From Undaria pinnatifida (taxonomy: Eukaryota; Sar; Phaeophyceae; Laminariales; Alariaceae), in assembly GCA_012845835.1 (NCBI GenBank), contig JABAKD010000010.1, positions 5,870,788 to 5,934,787 of the forward strand: a stretch of 64,000 nt of DNA. Reading direction: 5' to 3'. Below are positions 1 through 12,600 of the stretch, piece after piece; the stretch's first letter is position 1; every line of letters begins with the position of its first letter. The position numbers were made by a program, and so were the translations under genes. Below the pieces are notes generated by a model. It searched no databases and was not told the DNA's origin. It saw only the letters and a list, made by a program, of their open reading frames with translations.

Positions 1-418
1 TTTTCGCCAAAGACTAGCAAGCGTCAAACACCTCACCTAAAAGAGAGAAAGACAAACACCGCGCTACGGTGGTATAACCCACTGCTGTGGCCCCAGAAAC
101 TATGAACGAACCAGGCACGGACGATCAGCAACAAAATCGCCTAATGTTGGTGAAAGAAAATAGGTTTCATCAGTCCCGAGCTCCAAACAACATCGATTTC
201 AGCCCCCGACCACCTCCGACAGCACAAACTACAATCCCACTTCGGGAAAACGCGCCGATGTAATCCTGTCTTACACAGGTCCCGACCAACAACACTTCTT
301 GATTCAGCGAAACTCGTACCGGTTTCATCGTGTATTGCACAGGTCCGAAAGAGCAACGCCAGGTGTTTCAGTAAAAAGTCGCGAGAAGTGTCATCAGGCC
401 CTGCGAAGAAAATCTCAC

Positions 419-633
419 CTAGTAGAAAGAATGACATGGGTCAGCACCCTCCACGCTTCGTCCTCGAACAGTGCCGGGATTTGGAAGGAAGGCGGAGGTT
501 TGGTCGGGGAGGTCGCACCACCGTCCCCTCCCTCGTTCGCCACGGTCTCCTTCTCGGCAGCTGCCACAACCCCATCGGCTCTTCTTTTAGCCATGCACAG
601 GAGGGCGAATAGGTGCCTGTCGACTCCCTTGCC
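419..633 (-). CDS. Carnitine acyltransferase exon 15, DRHLF and LST motifs (residues 591-662)
   Basis: Acceptor ACGGCAG, donor CTAG|GTGAGA. It encodes GKGVDRHLFALLCMAKRRAD, a non-conserved Ala/Glu/Gly/Pro-rich insert of about 35 residues, then PALFEDEAWRVLTHVILST with the next Ser split in phase 2 (the STS carnitine-binding motif). No final exon was found in bases 1-418, so the gene must continue off the left edge. Confidence 0.96.
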
Positions 634-3600
634 CTGCCGTTCAACCCGAGTTACAGCGGTTCACCGGGTTACAGCAGTGCATACCGAGCTACAGCAGTTC
701 ACATCGAGATAACGTAGTTTATCGAGTTACAACAGTTCATACGGAGATACAGCAGCAGTGTCATGCGTCGCGGGCGGCACATGCAGTCGTTCGTTACTGC
801 TCGCCAAATTCCCCCCGTGATTGCCGCCTTGTGCGAGACAGAGTCGGTCATTCGCGCGATCCTCTATTTTGTCGTTGTTGGGCCCGTGACGGGCAACGCC
901 GTACTCAACGGAAAGACAAAAGCTTGCGAACATCAAGAAATACTATACTAACGTCCGTAGCGGTGAAAACCTTGGGGCATTCGCGAAGCTAATGGTTAGT
1001 ACGGTACGTGGACAGGGCGCATCACCCCCCCCTCGCAATACGGCGATGAAGGGCTCCACGTGCAAAAATTCTGAACAAATGTCGCGCCCCTCCCCCCCTC
1101 CCCTCTGCTCCCTGTTTGACACCCGTCCCCCTCGTCTCACTGTGCTCCCCGCACGTGACATTCGGTTGTAATTGTCGTCCCCTCTCGTTATCGGCGCGAC
1201 ACTTGAGAAGCATGCTGCTGCACGTAGGGGTTCCACCGTTCTTTATGAGGCCCCTCATCGAGGAGGACGTTTTTGGTGCGTTTTGCTGCTTTTCCCTTAA
1301 TTTTATCCAAACCCTGACCTTGCCCCTCATCGAGGAGCGCGTTTTTGGCGCGCTTTGGTGATTTTCGGTTCATGTTACCCAAAACCTGGTTTTTCCCCTA
1401 ATCGAGGAGCGCGTTTTTGGTGCGTTTTGGTGCCTTTCTCTTCATGTTATCGAAAATCTGACTTTGCCCCTCATCGAGGAACACGTTTTTGTTGCATTTT
1501 GGTGCTTTTCGGTTCATTTTGCCCAAAACCCTGACCTTGCCCCTCATCGAGGAGCGCCGCTTTGGTGCTTTTCGGTTCATTTTACCCTAAACCAGAATCT
1601 GAGAAAAATGATACCAGGTATTATTAACTCGACGCACAAAACCCATGGTATACGTATGTAACGAACACTATCGTAAAACACACAAGACGCATGTTGCAGT
1701 AGAGTTGCGACTATTTTTTTCAGAGGATGGCCTTTTTTCGCTTGGGGATCTCTATACGCGTGGGTAGGTACGATTCGACGTGAGTCTACGAGGGAAGAAA
1801 ATGCTGAATTATTCTCGCGATAAAAATAAAGACACGTGTCGTAGTGGGGAAGGGGGAGGACGGCCTGCTATGTGACTCCAGATCTGAGTTACTACTGGGA
1901 AGGAGCGCGAGAGCAGTGCGGGGATAATAAACGGCACGAAGAAAAAAAAAAAAGCGAAAGTGCCACCCGATTATCTACTTCAAAACAAGAACGACATTTG
2001 TGACTGTAATGTGTTGAGAACGACATTGCCACGAGAATGGGTTAAGAACGACCTCGAGACGATATATCGGGTAAGAACGACATTGCGACGATAATGGGTT
2101 GACAACGACATCGCGACGATATATGGGTCAAGGGGACGCGCCGTTCAGCGAAACAAACCCCGGTGTATCGCGCACCTTGCAAACATGAGTATCGACCCCA
2201 AAATTATGGAACTCACAGCCGACGTATGTAAATTAATGTTATAAACAGCCGAAAAGTGCTACTTCCATCTTAGTCCGCGCCACGAACAGGATTCCAAAAG
2301 CGGCATTGGGTAGTCCCTCGGTTGAGGCGTGCTAACAAAGTCAGAAATAGTTGAATCGTCAAAAAGCGCTATCAATAATCAAGTACGCATCCCCATCGTA
2401 GCAAGCCTCTGTAATACGCACGTCCTCGCCGTCACAACCACCGCCCGTTTCGCGCTCGCTCTCTAGTCTGCACCTTAACGTGGAAGTGCCGTGCCTCTGA
2501 TAAAGTTTTGGTTGACATGTCAGTCCGCTTCGCTCGAAACAGCAAACGGTGGTAGTAAAAAGAAAGTTGAACCCGAAACGGCCTCGGCTCCCGCCCTTGG
2601 TTGGTCGTCGACGGGCGCAGGGATCGAGGACAGTTCGATTACGAAGTGACAACTCCTCAGTCTTCTGTCTTATGATGAACACACATTCCAACCGGTTATA
2701 CCTTCGCCGCCTGCTTGACAAGGCGACCGTGCGACGAGATCGCATTCCTCAGGGAGGTCATCTTGTGCTTCTTCTCCCAGGAGAGACATCGTGAGGCGCC
2801 ATCAGTCGAGCGGAGACGCGACGATAGGTGGGTAGGCAGTAAAAAAATAAGCATTAGACCTACTATTATGGCGAATATTTTCATCGATTATTTCTCTCTT
2901 TAACCGGGATCTCCGACGCCAAAAATAAAAACCTTCCACAATGGGACCAGAAATCATCGTTATTTCTGGGTTCAGAAATAATCGAGGCCAGAAATCAGCG
3001 GATCTGGTGATTTCTGAGCCCAGAAATAACAGCTCTTCCAACCTCTCAGAACTGGGATTATTTGACTTTTGGATACTACCTCGTACCAAGTATCACATGT
3101 CACCACTGCTCATACTGTACCTGGTATGATGCTTGTCTGCTGTACACGTCACGCATCACCCACAACAAAGAATCACAAACACACCGATGACAGCATACTG
3201 CGCTTGTTGTGTGCGAGACAGAGCTTCATCCTCACACAAACGCGACAGCAGCAGCACCACCACCATCGAAACCACCACAGACACACCACACCAGCACCAC
3301 AGCAGCAGTGCAGCAGAAGAGACAGCAGCAGAGGCGGTGGTGACCTAACGTCGCCGGCGACAGTGTACGTGCCAGATTTCAAAAATAAAGGCAAACGGCA
3401 AAACAAGACCTACCAATTCAAAATACAACCACTTTCCAAAAATCAGAAGCCATATGGACGCCCCTTATTTCTGATGCAGTTATTTCTGGAGCCTCAAAAC
3501 TACAAAAATAATCGCCAGAAATAATCGCTCAAAATTTTCCATAATAGTAGGTCTTAGACCGGGAGGTGTCGATGGTGCGCTGGAGAACGCAGAAAGAAAA

Positions 3601-6600
3601 GGGCATAGAAAAACAAGCAGTTCGTGGAAAACGCAGAGTAGGCAGGCAGACAGACACGCGCAGATAGATGGGCAGACAAATAAGCAAGACGGACAGACAG
3701 ACCGAAAAACAGACCCAACAAACAAAATAAAAGGTATAGTGCAGACGTACGATTTTAACCAGAGATGGCCGGGAAACGTCTCCCCACACCCAAATAAGCA
3801 AGATTTCTGAATGTAACCGACCACTCTAGTATCATACAGGACACCTAATAAGAAACAGAAACGCTCACCCAGCAGGATTTCTTATTTAAACGAGGGCGCG
3901 TTCTACACTAACTTTAGTATAACAGCTGCCGGATTTCTTATGTTCTTGAAAATGTCAGCCTGTCTTTCTTAGTACCCGGTTTCCTATGGGGTTTCCTGTA
4001 CTCGACATACGCACCATTGAGAGGTCGGGGTTGCAAAAAGCCTCTAAGAAGGCCTTTACCTCCGCTGTAACTGTTCGCAGCGCTTCTGTTCGGCCCTTGA
4101 GGAACATCTGCGCGCCAGGACGAGGATGATCAAAACAACGAACACGTAACGCTAAGCAGCAGCAGGAGGAACAGGAGGAACAAGGGCAGAGACAACGCGC
4201 GAGTACGTAGCTCTGCGACAGAAGTGCTGCACTATCATACCAGGCATCAACACCAATACGACGACGAATGAAACAACTACAAAAATGCTAAAATCACAAA
4301 TGCATTTGTTTCTCATATTTTACTAATTTAATACTACTAACAACTTTTCTCCGTAACAGTCGGCGGCGGGGTCAACAGTGGTGGGGGGGTGGGACTAAAG
4401 GCGTGCCCTATCTCTGCTGCGACAGTACACCAAACGTCCCTACACAAATGTCAAATGACCAAATTTCAGGCCATAAAAGAAAAAAAAAAAATCAACTTTC
4501 AGCAACGGCTCGGCAGGGGCTCATAGATCACATGCGCACACCTTCAGGGTCTGACTAGAAAAAAACGCGTAAACCATGGACAGGGGGGTAAAAATGGGCA
4601 TCCATCTTGAACCCAGCCTGTGGAAACAAGCATACCATACAAACTAGGCGCTAGGTTTTACCAGGCACCAGGTACAGGAGTAGTCACAAAAAAAATAATG
4701 TCGATACGGCGTTATTCTGAACAGCAAAATACAGGGGCGAGCTGATGTCGCACGACAGAAACACGTAAATAACCACTAATATATACCACGTACAAGGCAT
4801 AGTTCAAGTTAGAGAAACAAACAAGAAGGTGCGGTTCAACACGACGTCATTCCGAAAAACAACATATGCCGACAAAACTTTGTCCATCAAGACCGGCTCG
4901 TAGGAAATTTGTACGGCGGAAACTCTGGAAAAAAAAAAGGGCAAACCTTTGTCAAGACCGACTCGAAGGCAATACAAACTGTACCACCGAATAAGCATAC
5001 GACTGCATCTCAAAGGCGGTGTTACTCTGAAAAGAAAAAAACGTACATACGGGCAAACCTTTGTCAACATAACGTTATTCTGAAAACATAAAAAAAAAAA
5101 ACGGCAAACGTTTTACCTTGGTCAAGACTGGCTCGTATGCCGCGACTACGTCTCCGTAGAGACCGTAGTATCCGTAGACAATGGCCATCTGGACGAAGCC
5201 GTCCGGGCTGATTTTGTGAGCCGTGATGAAGCGCTTCCCGAACCTGCTGCGGCGCAACGGGGCGGAGGGCGGTAAGAACGACCGCCATGCCAGAACAGCA
5301 ATTATCTGACGTACGAACACCTGTGCATGGGCACCGAAAAACGTTAATATCACGCTAACAAAAAAACAACATTCCTGAGCTTCCAAAAAGGGCAAATTGA
5401 AGGGGGGGGAAACAACACACACGTACGACGTGTCAGGCCCCCAAAACACACCCACGTGTCGTATTCCAGCGCTTGAACGTCGTGCTGCCTGATGAGGTCT
5501 GAGATCCTCGTCTCGGCGAAGTATATGTCCCTTCGCATGTTCTCCGGCAGGCGCCACTCCATCTTCCGCGGGGTCCGCCCTTCGCAAGCTTGGAACGGCC
5601 GAGGGTCCGGTGGAAAAACTGCCTGCCGGACCGCGCATCGATAATGCCACGCGAATAAATCACAACAAAAGGCAAATAGAAACCGAACAAAATTGGATTT
5701 TACCCCTGTCGGCGCCGCGACTGCTGCCGGCGAAAGCATCAAAGGGGGATGGGGGCGGGGGAAGGGGCGGGGGTAGTAGAATCCTGGCGGAAAACAACGC
5801 TGCGTCCACGAAGTGGGTGTGGTCGGACGACGCTCCTGACTCCAGGTCGGGGCAGCGCGGGAATTAAGCCGTTTTGCGGCCGATCGGCAAAGAGCTATCG
5901 GCGGTGTCACAATAGATATTTTTGCTTAGCTTTGTTGCGCTTTGGTCGACTGTGTTTTTTGTATGCACATTTGTCGCACGTTGAGGGCAACACAAATTCA
6001 GAAAACTGCCTGCCGCCCGCCAATGGATAATAAGCACCACGCGCAAAAAAAAAGAAAAGGAATCACGGCCGTTCCCGGTCGCCGTTCCCGGTCGACTAGC
6101 GAAGAGCTATCCGCGGTGCCACAGTTCGGACTTTGCTGCGCTTTAGTCGACTTCCTTTTGTATATAGAATAGTACCGCATTAGTCGCACGATGAGGGCGA
6201 CAAAATTCGCGAAAAATGCCTACCGCCAGCCCAAGGATAATAAAAAATACGCGAATACAACACAATGAATCAAGGCGATTCGCGGTCGGCTAGCGAAGAG
6301 CAGCCGGTGGTGCCACGATTGGGACTTTGCTGCGCTCTGGTAGAGTTTTCGTAGTTTACAAAAATTATCACACTACGAGTAGTTGCGCGTGAGGGCGACA
6401 AATTTTGGGCTTCTGTGGGGGGGGGGGGGGGGTGCTGGGTGTCACGAACCGCTTGTTGCTAGTTGCGATCAAAGACGAGCTTGGCCGCAGCTCAAGATTC
6501 GCTTCACACCGTGCACATACCGAGCGCGCAATGTACTCTGCCCCTCTGCGCTTACCCCGAATGCGTCCCTTCCGCTGCCCGTGGTGGCCGTAAGATGATT

Positions 6601-9600
6601 GGCGAACCTGTAGATAACATCGGCGAACACATCGCTGCCATGGCCACGAACATCAAAAGCGACGAACATCGAAAACGAAGAAAATCGAAAACCGAGAGCC
6701 GGAAAAATAGCATATAGCGGGGGAAGAAGGGCAAAAGAGGGGACAAGCCGTTTAGATGGTTCTTCACCACGACAGTAAGGGGGTCAGCGGAGAGGAAAAA
6801 AAAAAAGAGGGCACCGGCTGCCGAGATGGCTTCCTCGAAACGACAGAAAGAAGGTGCCTGGTGTGTATTTGACGAGTCCTCAATGGTGCGGATGCGAAAC
6901 TTCCGAACCAACCAACTCTGCGCCCCTGCTGCTCTCGTCTTTTCTCAATCTCGAGGTGATAAAAGAGTATTAGCGTCTTCTCGCGTAGCTGCCATATACT
7001 ATATGTTCTCGGCACGTCAGACTTCACACGGTGAAAGCACACGGTCGGCGTACAATATCGCGTTCTACTCTCGCCAAAAGAAACACACCACCGCACGTCA
7101 CGAACCAAACCACCACCAGACAGACACCCAGCACCCGCGAAAGCAGCGGGCAACCCAAACACGACGGCGTGGAAGGACAAGCGCACTAGCCAGAAGCTGA
7201 AGCTGTGGCCACGACGCCACGATGCACCAAGTTGCATCCGTATGGACACCAAGTTTTGACCAAAGCACTACTTTACGACCAACGGGACCCACCACATCTG
7301 GGTTAAACAACCCAAGTATCGTCGAGAAAGCACTTGTGGTTTTCAAATATTTTCGTGGTATGCATAAGCGATTGGATTTTTCATTGGGTTGCCCTTTATT
7401 ACAAGACAAAGGTCACAAAGTTTCAGCTAAAACATTACTTTTATGACCGACGGGGCCAGCCGCAACTGAGTAAGTACCAAAATATACTGCCGGAAAAAAC
7501 AGTTGTGATTTTCACTACTTTTTTGTTTTTTGTACCTAGGCCATGGATTTTTCCATTGTTTGCGATTTTTTTTTCTTGCAAGTGAGTGTGTGGGCAGAGA
7601 GGTAACGTAGGCGCCACTACTACAGCAACAACAGCAACAACAGCAACAACAGCAACAACAGCAACAACAGCACCAATAGCACCAACAGCACCAACAGCAC
7701 CAACAGCTACAACAGCACCAACAGCACCAACAGCACCAACAGCACCAACAGCACCAACAGCACCAACAGCAACAACAGCAACAACAACAGCAGCAACCAA
7801 CACAAAAATGCCACGACACAAAACCTCGCGAAGCGGAGGACGGTGTGACCGTCGACCCAGGTGTGCTCGAAATTAACGCCCGCCGCGCCGTTTTCGAAGA
7901 CAATCAGCTGCAGCTTGTCGTACCACCGGTTGGTGCAAGTGCCGACCTGGGCAAAACAAAAAAGCGGATACAGCGCAGGACACCTGTTAGCAATAAGAAA
8001 ACGTGGCAAGAAGAAAGGCAGGCTGACATATGGGAACACAAGAAAATCCGGGAGGTGTTACTATACTGAAGTTATTATAGGACGGCACCCTATCTCAAAC
8101 AAGAAACCCAGTCCGGGTCAGCGATTGTGTTTCTTATTACGTGTCCTGTCCTGCAGGTGGGGGGGGGGGGGGGGGTTCATATCGTTCACAAATATCGCCT
8201 TTCTCGAATGCCAAACGTACAGACCTGTATATTTATGTTTGTTCGAGTTAGTTTGTTGCTGGCCATCGACAGCAGGATCGGGAAGGATAGGCCTGGAATG
8301 AGGTATGGGAACGCCCAAGACGGGTATGGCACGTTGACCACGGTCGCCTGCTCGTACAAAAACGAAAGAGATAAAGAGAATGAGCTTCGGAAAACTGAGC
8401 CCGCGCGAGGCCCATTGCCTCATCACACGACAGCGCTGGAGAGAGGCGGCAGGTGTTGAAGGCTTCCAGCAACATCCTACTGCAGAACGTGTTTCGCGTA
8501 GGAGCGCGCACCGTGAACACGCATGCCGAGCTGAAACGAAGAAACAAGTATCCATTTCGACACATCTGCTGTGATCTTGGTGATAAGAACTATTTCCTAC
8601 ACTGCCCTTATCTGGCGCTTTCCAACTTCTATCGCAAAACACAACTAAGGTACCCTCGCCACTAAAAGCAATGAGAGACCCAGAGTGGGGTCGGGTTAAT
8701 CGCCAGAGTGACAGGCGTCTACTTCGGTCGCCCTCATTGCTCACGTTGGGTAACGCAATTCGTGAAAAAATGTTCCCCCTCCCCCCTCCTAGGCACATAA
8801 CACCCATATCCACAAAACAACTCGGCCTCGTATCGAAGTTTCGGTGGCACCTGAACGTCTCCTTCCAAAGCGTAGCTTCCGTGTAGGCACGAAGCGGCGA
8901 TCTGGACGTTGTAAGACAGTGTGGCAGTGGCACGCGTACGTGTGCAACCGCCGAAAGGTTGCGGAGGGAAGGGTAAGGATCCATGTTAGGCTGCAACGTC
9001 CCCAACTGCTAGGCTATCCGCTTAACGAATGAGAGCAAGGTTAACCTTTTTACTATCGAAGCGTGACTCTACATTAAGTCCTATCTGATAGTAGTTTGTC
9101 CCCGAAAACGTACGTGCTGTAGATCTAAAGAGAATAGGCCTATACTATCAAGACAAAGAAAGAAACGTAAACCGTTCCTTGGAACGAAGCGGTCAGAGAG
9201 ATCAGCATAGGGCTATAGACAAAGATCGCAGTGTTGACGTGTGGCCATTGTTTAGCTGGAATCCAATGGGAACAAACGTAACGCGCGGACACTCGAAGAG
9301 TCCGCAGAGAGGTCAGGTGTTGTATCACAAGAAACGGGCAATCTCGTGCCAGGAGTCATAGGCTTGCAACCTAGCCCATTCAATAGCAAGAAAAAAACAA
9401 AACATCACCCCAAAAAAGCACAACAAAAGCAGAGTTTCACGGCGTTTACAAGACCATGCACGTACAGTATCCCTTTCACGGCGACGATGGGAAGAAGCGG
9501 GGGCCTAGCGATAAAAACACCAATGACGTCGACGAGAGGGCCACGGTAAGAAAAAGCTCAGTGTCACTCTGTTTGCAGTCGCTCCAAACCATCCGTATCG

Positions 9601-12600
9601 GTCCGGATACTTTCCACCGAACACATACTCCGAGAGCCAATGTTTCAAAAGAGGACTCTGCACCGCAATATATAAACCAGATACCCCGGCAGAGATATGC
9701 GGCAGACAAGGTACCTCGGCAGCGGTGGAAGGTGACGTGTGGTCGAGACAGAGCACGAACAAAGCGGCATCCACAAGCTCCAAGTAGTGCTTGTTGATCT
9801 CAGCGGCTCCCGCCAGCTGCATCCTCGCCACCGCCCAATCATCCCGCGTCTAGATAATATCAAGCCGGCCAAGAACGGGCGTAGCAGGGCGTGGGGGTGG
9901 CGGGGGGGGGTTGTAAAATCCGCACAATGCTACAAGGTGTACACTTACCGTTGACAGCAACATGAGCAACAACGGCAGCAGCAGCAAAGCAGCAGCAACA
10001 GCAGCAACAACAACATCAGGAATTCACCCCGACACAGCGCGCCCCTCACCCCCCCCCCCCCCTAACAAGCTTCCATTCGAACCCTTGCCTCGGTGGTAAG
10101 AACTCCCACGGCCTGCGCAGCTGTCTCGGTCGGGTCAGCCTTGTTCGCGTCCTCCTGCACGGCTTGAATGATCTCTTCCAGTTCCTCCTCGGTGATACCC
10201 ATTCGACCGTCAGGATGCAAAGCGCTGTGACCGAGACAAGACAAGGTTTCCATGAGTTAAAATACCCTATTGTGTCTTCGGTTCTTGACTTCGTCAACGC
10301 ATCGTTGCCATTTTTTATTACTCTAGTTTAGAACTACAACAGTAGTGGCGGTCGTCACTTACCACGGCGATGTCCGTCACATGTTTAACTTGTTGTGTCC
10401 TCTTCTTGACGCAAAATGCGCTCCCACCACCATTCGCAGTGAAATTTCTTCCAGCTCGGCAGGACTAGTCGCCGCCACCACAGCGAGGTTTTATCTCGAC
10501 GCTACCGAATTTTTTCACCGAGACATCCCACGCACCTGAAGGAATAAAACTGGTTCTTGCACAGAACCACGACGTGTCTGGAATCCTGCCCAAATTCCGT
10601 AGGGAAGCGGGGAAGGAGCGAAGGTCAAGCAAAGGGGATAAGCGCAAACGGGAGTGTAAAGCCACAACGCTCATGTTATCATTGTTTTCACGTGAGGGGT
10701 GAGAAGCGTCTCCACTGGCACAGTTCAAGAGCCACCGCACCGGCCGCTGCTTCTCGTCTCCTATTATGGTGCTCGCACTCCGGAGTTCCCTTCCCAGTCA
10801 ACTGGCCGGGGCTCTACCAAACGCAGTTCTCTACGACCGAGGCTCCCAATCGTTGTAAACTGTAGGCACACTCCACCTCCTGGCTTCTTGCGTCAGACCG
10901 ATTGACAATCCGTGCAAACCCCGGCTCTTACCTACGGTAGCACTCCGTCTGGAAACACAAGGGTTGTTTTGGTATTCACACTTGTTAGGTGTACACAATA
11001 TTCACTAAGCCAAGAGTCAGCCAAGCACAATCCGGGGTTCGAACCCCCCTCCCCAACGTTCTTTTCCACCATTTTTGTGTTTCATGGAAAATTTTAACAA
11101 CATTGATACCCAAAACGGTCCGTTCATTTTCCGGAGAGTGTGATAGATCACAGCGAAAAGCGAACACCCAGAGAGCGAGAAAATGCTCAAACTGAATAGA
11201 GACGACAAATCAGTGCGCGGTCCGCCTCTTCCATCGAATGACAGCACAACAAACAACCAGAGAATACAAGTGAAGACCCGTTCGAAACGGCACCCACCCG
11301 TGTTTTTCGGTACAAACTACTTGGAACTAGTGTGGGATAATTTTTGCAGTAAGGGTCGTTCTCAAAGAACCCCAAAAAAAACACGATAACCTGACCAAAA
11401 GTCACACGCTTCCTGACATAATGAAATTCTGAAACGTCACACTGTTTGCCAACACAAGAAGTCGCGTTTTTGGTTTCGGAGGAATCCTGACATGAATTTT
11501 GATGGGGAAAAAAAATCAAAACTATCCAAAGTCAGGATTCCTTACAACAGTCACGAATACGTGAAAATGTCACGGCTGTTGTGTCACGATACCTGGCCTC
11601 TTTTGCGTTCGTGTTGGCTATTACTATTGACATGTTAATAGGAATTGGCCTGAACGGGGTAGCATCGGGTGGAGACACAAGACGCTACTCCCAGAGGGAA
11701 GACCCACGCTTCCCCAACCCAAACTCCTGCTGCAGGTACAGAGAAGAAAAAACACATACCTAGCACGCCCTCTCCCGATTCCTTCTACAAAAAAAAAGGC
11801 TCCACAGTAGCACAGTGCTCCCGGCGACTACTCCCCGAGCGCGCCACGCTGGTGAGCATTTTGCGGGCTTGTTTTCCTCTCATGGCATGCATCTTCAAGA
11901 AACCGTTGGATTTCGCCTTCTAACCATGATCCCCAAGAGGCATATATACCAAGATCTGGTAGTGTTTGCATTGCGTGAGATCCGGAAGCAAACCCTCGGT
12001 TCGTTGACTTTACGTCGGCGGCTGACGTTATGCTTCCATATGACGGACGAATTGAATTCCCGTTCATGATCTATGCGTCTCAGGGTAGATAGTTCCCTGG
12101 TCAACATGATCTGTGTGGGACACAAATCATGTTGTCGGGTGAGAGCCGGGTGATCTGAACGATCTAGCACCAGCGTTCTGGGTTGGATCTGTACTGCACA
12201 GACCGTGCACAACGGATCATATCGACGGGTGTATGATCTACAGCAGATGATCTATACCGTGATCTGTCCGATATTTTTTGCCTCTTTCACAACAAAACTG
12301 AAAAAAACAAATAAACAAAGAAGGTGTTGCGTGTTTGTTCCCGAATCCACGGCGACCAAGACATGGCCCACCTCATCGCCGAAAAAAGACGCCGCACTGA
12401 CCTCATAGACCACCATCTGATCAGCTTCTCGAGCTACCGCCTTCCTGTGGGCTCCAAACAGGCGCCGAAACTGGCTCATACACAGCGGAGTGCCGCGCCA
12501 AACGTCTGCTCTCCGTAAGTCAAAACAAAGATAACACAACGCGCGATGAAGTACCCACGGCGGAGTAAGCGGGCTTCACCATAACACAGCGCGGGATGAA

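Larger units (their letters stand above)
634..2701 (-). other. Carnitine acyltransferase intron 14
   Basis: A 2.07 kb intron. It holds the minisatellite at 1243-1600, a region at 1730-1935 also found near 41.75 kb, the 30-bp repeats at 1985-2135 and one copy of the MSIDPK mini-ORF at 2185. No further exon of the gene was seen. Confidence 0.8.

Noticed and set aside
1-418. Final exon of the carnitine acyltransferase
   Set aside because: No minus-strand frame in phase gives the expected GFGPV..DG.G.GY block; the ATAVGY stretch near 85 is in a poor context.
7427-8039. Minus and plus ORFs of poly-Cys/Trp, Ala/Val, Leu or Thr/Ala-Pro
   Set aside because: Products of the CAA/CAG repeat; only 7825-7946 is a true exon.
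8118-9005. 295-codon minus-strand open frame
   Set aside because: Not protein-like (Ser/Arg/Cys-rich); it overlaps, in a different frame, the 51-bp exon 8 of the carnitine acyltransferase and intron sequence.
11030-11065. GGGGTTCGAACCCC palindrome resembling a tRNA T-loop
   Set aside because: Symmetric, with no A-box or acceptor stem on either strand.
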